In this document: positions 58,870 through 64,000 of the stretch, piece by piece | How positions within the stretch are numbered: position 1 is the first letter of the stretch | Layout of the letters: each line of letters begins with the position of its first letter | Assembly: GCA_033239525.1 (NCBI GenBank) | Contig: BSYO01000024.1 | Location: forward strand, 4,120,128 to 4,184,127 | Direction: 5' to 3' | DNA length: 64,000 nucleotides | Source of the DNA: Nepenthes gracilis | Lineage: Eukaryota > Streptophyta > Magnoliopsida > Caryophyllales > Nepenthaceae | Position numbers and translations under genes: made by a program | Notes under the pieces: generated by a model | What the model was told of the DNA's origin: nothing | The model's input: only the letters and a program-made list of their open reading frames with translations | Databases searched by the model: none

Positions 58870-60290
58870 TGCCATTTTCAGTAAGCCGGAGTTCATTTTC
58901 AGTTTATGAAGTCGGGGTTCACTTTCAATTTAAGCCGGAATAAAAAAACAAAAACATAAATACTTCCTTCGTGAAAAGCCGTTTTCAACAAAGCCGGAGT
59001 TCATTTCTAGTACGAAGTCGGGGTTCATTTTGATAGAAACCGGAGTTCTCTTTTTAACAAAATCCGGAGTTCAAGAATAGCAGAAGTTCTTTTTCTTCAA
59101 AATTTCGGACTTCAGAAAGCTTGGACGGAGTACTTTTAAAAAGGACGGAGCACTTTCAAAGGGACGGAGCTCTTTTTGGACGATGCACCTTCAAAGGGAC
59201 GGAGCTCTTTTGGACGGAGCACTTTCAAAGGGACGGAGCTCTTTTTGGACGGAGTTCTTTCAAAATTACGGAGCTCTCTTTTGGACGGAGTGCCTTTCCT
59301 TTAAGACAGTGTAAATTCCTTCTTAAAAAGGGAGTGACATTCTTTTAAACGGGAGTGCATTTCCTTTAAAACAGAGTTCGTTTTCTTCTTAAGGCCGGAG
59401 TTCTTTCTTTTATAAAGGCCGGAGTTCATTTTAAAGCCAGAGTTCATTTCTCTTAAACGGCAGAGTTCATTTTAAAGACGGAGTTCATTAAAGCCGGAGT
59501 ACATTTCACATTAAGGCCGGAGCTCATTTTCTTATACAAAGCCGGAGTTCATTTTAAGGACGAAGTTCTTTTTACATTAAGGCCGGAGCTCATTATCTTA
59601 TTAAGGCCGGAGTTCTTTTTCTCAGAAGCCGGAGTTCGTTTTCAATACAAAGCCGTAGTTTATTTTAGATCAAGGTCAGAGTTAAAAAGCCGGAGTGCTT
59701 TTCGGGCGGAACTCTTTTCAGACGGGGTGCTTTTCACTCAAAAGGGACAGAGTGCTTATTACTAAAGGGGACGGAGTACTTTTCAGACGGACTGCTTTTT
59801 ACTCAAAGGACAGAGTACTTTTCAGACAGACTGCTTTTTACTCAAAGGACAGAGTGCTCAAGAAGCCGGAGTGCTTAGAAAGCGGAGTTCATTTCACATT
59901 AAGGCCTGAGTTCTTTTTCAAAATCGGAGTTCCTCTTTGACAGAGGCCGGAGCTCTTTTGACAGAGGCTAGAGTTCTTTTTGGAGTACTTTTTCATCCAA
60001 ATTCGGAGTTCAAAAGCCAAAGCTATTTTTCATCCAAATCCGGAGTTCAAAAGCCGAAGTTATTTTTCATCCAAATCCGGAGTTCTTTTTATTTATTATA
60101 TAAGTCAGAGTTCATTCTTTCATAAGGACGGAGTGCGTAAACTCAAAAGCCAGAGTTCATTTCTCTTAAAGGGCGGAGTTCATTTTAAAAGCCAGAGTTC
60201 AAAGCCGGAGTTCTTTTTCTTATACAAGCCGAAGTTCATTTTATATGCCAAATGCCGGTTTCATTTTACGTGTAAAATGCCGGTTGTAAC
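58870..60290 (-). repeat. Short-unit degenerate array in the 5' LTR
   Basis: Counterpart of 51020-52420 with the same unit order. In the 34-bp higher-order unit region (59143-59245) the second unit has changed to GGACGATGCACCTTCAAAG. The arrays therefore mostly predate this insertion and have changed by point mutation rather than by gain or loss of units. Confidence 0.9.
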
Positions 60291-60560
60291 CTTTGGTCTG
60301 GATTTTATGTAAGTTTAGAATGTAGGAAAATAGGCGTCATGAACTTCAGGTCAGATTCAAACGAAAACTAAAAACGTGTTAACGTCCGAATACTTGCAGC
60401 AAAACAGAGTGCAGTATATTGTAAATGAACTAAAAACTGAACTTAAAAACATCGTCCGAAGTAACTTGCCTGAGAGTTGACCGCCTAAATTTTACTGTCT
60501 TGAAGCTTCCTCCTCTTTACTCTCTTCCTTTCGCTTGCCTGCGCATCAACCAGCGCCAGG

Positions 60561-60570
60561 TTTATATAGA
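60561..60570 (-). promoter_or_regulatory. TATA box of the element 3 5' LTR
   Basis: Minus strand TCTATATAAA about 405 bp into the LTR. This would be the promoter for the genomic RNA of element 3. Confidence 0.68.
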
Positions 60571-60975
60571 GGAGGGATTTGGTGGAGTAAGTGGGGTAAG
60601 TTACTTACCATCGTACTTCATTTCAGAGGGTAGGTGGAGTAACTAGGTTGGTTTACTTACTTCCTTAGGTCACCGTCTAGTTGGATTCTAACTTGACAAT
60701 AAAGTGTACTTTTTTGTTACCATTAATTTAATTTAAGCCAACTGTTCCAGTTTCATGCCTGTGACCTACTCTTTGCTGGTCAACATTTTTGGGCGGAGTG
60801 TGTATTCCACTAAACGGGCCGATTTTGGAGAAGGCCGGTCAATTTTTCATCAGGAAGGGCCAAATTTTGAATCACAGCCGGCCTTGATTACAGGGCCGGA
60901 GTGACCAAGGCCGGAGTGCTTAAGGCCGGACTGGATTTTCATGGGAGGAGGCCCTATTAATTTTTGGATCTCACA

Positions 60976-60980
60976 GTAGT
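60976..60980. other. Target site duplication of element 3 (right)
   Basis: GTAGT, identical to 49958-49962. Confidence 0.92.
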
Positions 60981-61060
60981 GGATTGAGTGATTGGATGAG
61001 CCAATTGAGGGGCGGTTTAGAAGTACGCTCGCTAAGAGCTGACCTGATGCTAGATGGAGT

Positions 61061-61341
61061 GCTCCTGGTTTCGGGATGGAGGGCTGACTCTTAGACACTG
61101 TGCTCCTGGTTTTGGGACGAAGGGCTCCAGGCTCCTGGACGGCGAGATCTTGGCTCTTGGACGGAAGGCTTCTGACTCTGGGACAAAGAGTTGGCTTTGG
61201 GACAGAGGGCTTTAGGCTCCCAGGCGGAGGGCTCTTGGCTCCAGGATAAATGACTTGTGATTCTAAGACAGAGTGCTTCTAACTTCGGGACAGAGGACTC
61301 TAGACTCACAGACGGAGAGCTCTTGGCTCCCGGATAGAGGG
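61061..61341 (+). repeat. 22-bp minisatellite, about 12 imperfect units
   Basis: Units such as CTCCTGGTTTTGGGACGAAGGG, shown here as CTCTTGGCTCC plus CGGATAGAGGG, follow one another with 22-bp spacing and one longer unit. The common core is GG(A/G)C(G/A)GAGG. It lies in the flank of element 3, probably inside the interrupted LTR. Confidence 0.75.
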
Positions 61342-62209
61342 CGACTCCTAAATGGAAGGTAGGCTTCCTTGAAGAAAGGCAACTCCTGACTGGAGGGTAG
61401 GCCACCCCCTTCCTAGGAATGTTGAGTCATTTAGAACTTGTCTTTCCAAGCTTAAAAGTACCTAATTTTATAGTGTAATCTGCAAATGTACTCCTCTTAC
61501 TTGGATAATGTGAACCTTTCACTTTAGAAAAAAATTTATTGGGTTGGAGTTGCGTTGTGGGCCTGCTATGGGGTTTGGCCCCTCAGGCCCATGGCTGCTG
61601 GACTCATCTGGAAGGACCATGGGTGATAAGTTCCCTAGCGGACTTCAGTGTTGGAACGAACTGCTGGCGTCAATTGTGAATGGTCCAAGTATTGGGCAAA
61701 TTTTAAAAGCTCATAGAGCAAAAGCCTTCTACTCTAGATCGGATCGCCTTACTGCGAGGGTGTGTACCAAGTGGCCGAGCGGTGACTTGCTGCCTTCTAG
61801 AGAAATTATGTTTGAAGAGGCCGAGGGAAGAGGACTCAGCTCTTCCTAGAGGAATCCTTCCGACCTTGGATCTTCTTACTAGTGCCTCCGAAATGGGGTG
61901 CTCGAGATCGACGTAAATATGACTTGGTTGATTTTTCGAAAATAGAAGGGAAACCTTCACCAATTTTGACCGCAAGCGCTCCGAGTCTCAGGTGAGATCC
62001 AAGAGCGCGTAGAGGGAAGATATTAGGCTCAGGATCAGATCACATCGTTGTAAGGACGTGCTTCAAGAGGTTGGGAGGCGACTTACCTTAAGATAGCCAA
62101 TCGTTTGAGCTGCAGTAATAGGATGCACTTTGCATTCCTTAGAAGGGTCCTTCTCATCGTGCATTACTGTTGGCGAGCCAGCTGATGGGACTGGGGGCGA
62201 AGAGCCCCT
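61342..62209. other. GC-richer DNA without recognised genes
   Basis: Open frames at 61544-61849 (plus) and 61703-61975 (minus) overlap one another and show no domain. Given the Tat-type LTR on the left and similarity of about 63110-63270 to element 4, this may be the internal region of a decayed Tat element, but no gag, pol or antisense ORF motif was found. Confidence 0.4.
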
Positions 62210-62369
62210 GGCGAACTCCGTTGCTGGAGCTAAGGATCCATTAGCTCTCAGGTTGAGTGAATGGGTCAACATCATGACAACGTCCAAGTGGCGAACTCCG
62301 TTGTTGGAGCTAAGGATCCATTAGCTCTCAGGTCGAGTGAATGGGTCAACATCAAGACAACGTCCAAGC
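62210..62369 (+). repeat. 80-bp tandem duplication
   Basis: Two adjacent 80-bp units begin GGCGAACTCCGTTG at 62210 and 62290 and differ at only a few bases, so the duplication is recent relative to its surroundings. Confidence 0.92.
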
Positions 62370-62819
62370 CTGGGATCCCGATCTTAGTGACTCCTTGTTC
62401 AAGGATGCCTCTTTGCTTTTTAATGGAGTGTTAGGGTTGCTTAAGATGACTTGCGCCACATTCCAATCGTTCCCGTGAAGGGAAGTCATGGCCTTAAGGA
62501 GACGCGGTTGTCATCTAAGCCTCCTGGCTTTGACAAACATGTCTGGTTTGTCGAGCACACCCCTACTAAAAGGAGATCGTGGTGCTGAGAAGATGTGATT
62601 GCCGACTAAACTTTGAGGTTATCGTTGCAAGGTTTTTGCTAGCCTAGGCTGTTGCCCACATGTACCGTCGGCACTCGGTCCTATTAGAGGACGTTGTAGC
62701 TTTCATGCGTCTGGTCCTAATTCGTCGACCATCATTAACTGATGGTGCTTTCTCCTTTGAGAAGAGGTCACCGCATGCATGTTAAAAAGCTCCCTAAGGT
62801 TTTGAGTTTGGTTGCGCAT
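62370..62819. other. Non-coding GC-richer DNA
   Basis: No coding motif, repeat or LTR box seen. Confidence 0.4.
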
Positions 62820-63105
62820 GGGCCGCTTGGTGACGGGACTGAGGTTCAAATATGACTACATATGGGCCTCTCAGTGTGGGATTGAGATTCAAATACGACC
62901 GCGTATGGGCCACTCGGTGCAGGACCAAGGTTTAAATATGATCGCATATGAGCTAATCGATGCGGGACAGAGATTAAAATACAACCCTGTATGGGCCGCT
63001 CGATGTGGGATTGAGGTTAAAATATGACCGTGTATGGGCTGCTCAGTGTGGGATTGAGGTTCAAATACGACTACATATAGGCTGCTCTGTGGGGGATCGA
63101 GGTTC
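62820..63105 (+). repeat. 43-bp tandem repeat, about 6.6 units
   Basis: Units start GGGCCGCTC or similar, continue with GTGGGATTGAGGTT, and close with AAATA(C/T)GACC plus GTAT. The first unit has 44 bp, the others 43. The plus-strand open frame at 62812-63027 is a by-product. Confidence 0.92.
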
Positions 63106-64000
63106 GGTGATGGATGAATGAGTATGCTCCCGACTTAGGGGCAATCTAGGTCGCATAATTTTATACAATATTACATTTTTATTCGTATGAGCAGATAATA
63201 TTACTATTTTATTAACGGAAACATGATTTAAGAAGACAATATGATGCATGCAAGACTTACCTGAATTTGACGTGGAATCATCGTCGGCGCGTGACTGGTG
63301 CTCTTGTGATTGGCTCACTGTACTGAGTGTACGGCTGGCATGTACCGCTCGGAGGGTCGGTCAGGGTGCTTTGGTAGGTGTCTCGACCCATGGCCCCTAT
63401 GCTCCGTAGGATTTGGTCCTTTGCCTTAGATTAGTTAGGCAGCGCACTGTTTCCACGCTGGGTGGCCTACTAGCCAGTGGTTTGGGTCATATTGGTCGGT
63501 CGATACTGCCTCGGTCGATACTAGCTTGGTTGGATGATGTTTTCTGCAATGCGATGGGTGGCGGGCTGAGCACATTGATCCTTCATTGCAAGGATTGCCA
63601 TAACTTTTGTGAGGTTTGCTCCTATGCAATGGGTTGATGAGAGGTGTTGTAGTGGGATCAGCTTGCTGACTGGTGTGCCTTACTTGGGAGAATCGTCGAG
63701 GCCAAGGATGGCCCTTGAACAAGGGAATGGCCACTCGAGTCAGCAGTCTCGTGTTTGTGGCCTCTACTATTGAAAGGTTAGGTTCGCCTCACCAGGCCAG
63801 TATGGTTCGAAGCCAGCGCCTCCTGGCGGCATTTGGAGCGGCGTGGATCGTATCGCTTTGGGTCTTCATCTACGCTTCATGGCTCGGCCGGCCTTCTGGC
63901 TGCTGCTAGGCCCTGTCGCTCGTGATGGCCCAAGCCATAAGGTTGTCAGGCCACCGGATCTATTACAAATATTTGTCCACTTTACTGGTTTAGGAGTTGG
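63106..64000. other. Non-coding DNA to the window end
   Basis: About 63110-63270 resembles the element 4 spacer at 17265-17400. The remainder is GC-richer with overlapping open frames on both strands and no domain I recognise. Confidence 0.4.

Larger units (their letters stand above)
49963..60975 (-). mobile_element. Element 3: full-length chromovirus, 11.0 kb
   Basis: LTRs of 3163 bp (49963-53125) and 3154 bp (57822-60975) begin TGTGAGATCC and end CCGTCACA on the minus strand. The flanks are a perfect GTAGT duplication. The 4.7-kb interior has an initiator-Met primer site, then gag, protease, RT, RNase H, integrase and chromodomain in Ty3/gypsy order, all minus strand. Long LTRs with a chromodomain of this type fit the Tekay/Del group of chromoviruses (family assignment from memory). 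In the first ~330 bp of the LTR pair I count about 17 differences, mostly transitions, so it is moderately old. At least six nonsense codons in pol and several frameshifts in gag-protease make it inactive. Confidence 0.96.
57822..60975 (-). repeat. Element 3 5' LTR
   Basis: 3154 bp, partner of 49963-53125, with the same order of modules: TATA at 60561-60570, CAGGCAAGTTAC near 60462-60474, array at about 58870-60290, box 1 near 58790 and box 2 near 58171. Confidence 0.95.

Noticed and set aside
61765..61800. AAGTGGCCGAGCGGT, similar to the A box of Leu or Ser tRNA genes
   Set aside because: No B box (GGTTCGAATCC type) follows at the right distance and no cloverleaf can be formed.
62820..63105. 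Regular repeats as a CRISPR array
   Set aside because: There are no unique spacers between fixed repeats; the 43-bp units are contiguous, and the window is plant-like DNA.

Overview
The window looks like plant (angiosperm-type) heterochromatin made almost entirely of LTR retrotransposons and their remains. I find no host protein-coding gene, rRNA, tRNA or CRISPR array. The plant origin rests on three things: chromodomain-carrying Ty3/gypsy elements and a Tat-lineage element, primer binding sites complementary to initiator-Met tRNA (TGGTATCAGAGC type), and a short TRIM element. The species cannot be named from the sequence. Every coding remnant carries stops or frameshifts.

Layout. 0-6.5 kb: an AACCGG-rich non-coding stretch, an LTR remnant, then a plus-strand LTR (called family B here, with an internal AAT microsatellite) and a piece of its internal region. 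6.6-11.0 kb: a minus-strand chromovirus 3' end (integrase tail, chromodomain, polypurine tract, 3' LTR of family C); its LTR is broken by another LTR (D) and by a complete 480-bp TRIM with a perfect TAAAT target duplication. 11.0-13.2 kb: a plus-strand LTR. 13.6-19.1 kb: a deleted Tat-like element (element 4) keeping a gag piece, an integrase tail and an antisense ORF. 20.0-32.2 kb: an old minus-strand chromovirus (element 1) split inside its reverse transcriptase region by a second chromovirus (element 2, 21583-30017).

32.9-44.3 kb: further LTR copies of families B and C and a related type in both orientations, two of them facing each other. 44.3-47.9 kb: an AT-rich ~0.89-kb direct repeat on either side of a GC-rich island that looks like a Tat-type LTR. 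49.96-60.98 kb: the best preserved element (element 3), an 11.0-kb minus-strand chromovirus with 3.16-kb LTRs, a perfect GTAGT target duplication, PBS, and gag, protease, RT, RNase H, integrase and chromodomain, disabled by at least six in-frame stops and several frameshifts. 61.0-63.1 kb: GC-richer non-coding DNA with three tandem repeats (22, 80 and 43 bp).

How the parts relate: the intact elements would each make gag and pol from a TATA-driven LTR promoter. The LTR families share an ordered set of modules (TATA, purine-rich leader, GGCAAGTA-like site, then three conserved boxes) although their sequences otherwise differ. The most unusual items are the antisense ORF in element 4 with its gag-to-integrase deletion, the short-unit arrays inside the element 3 LTRs, the microsatellite fixed at one position of family B LTRs, and the duplicated AT-rich block around the GC-rich island.
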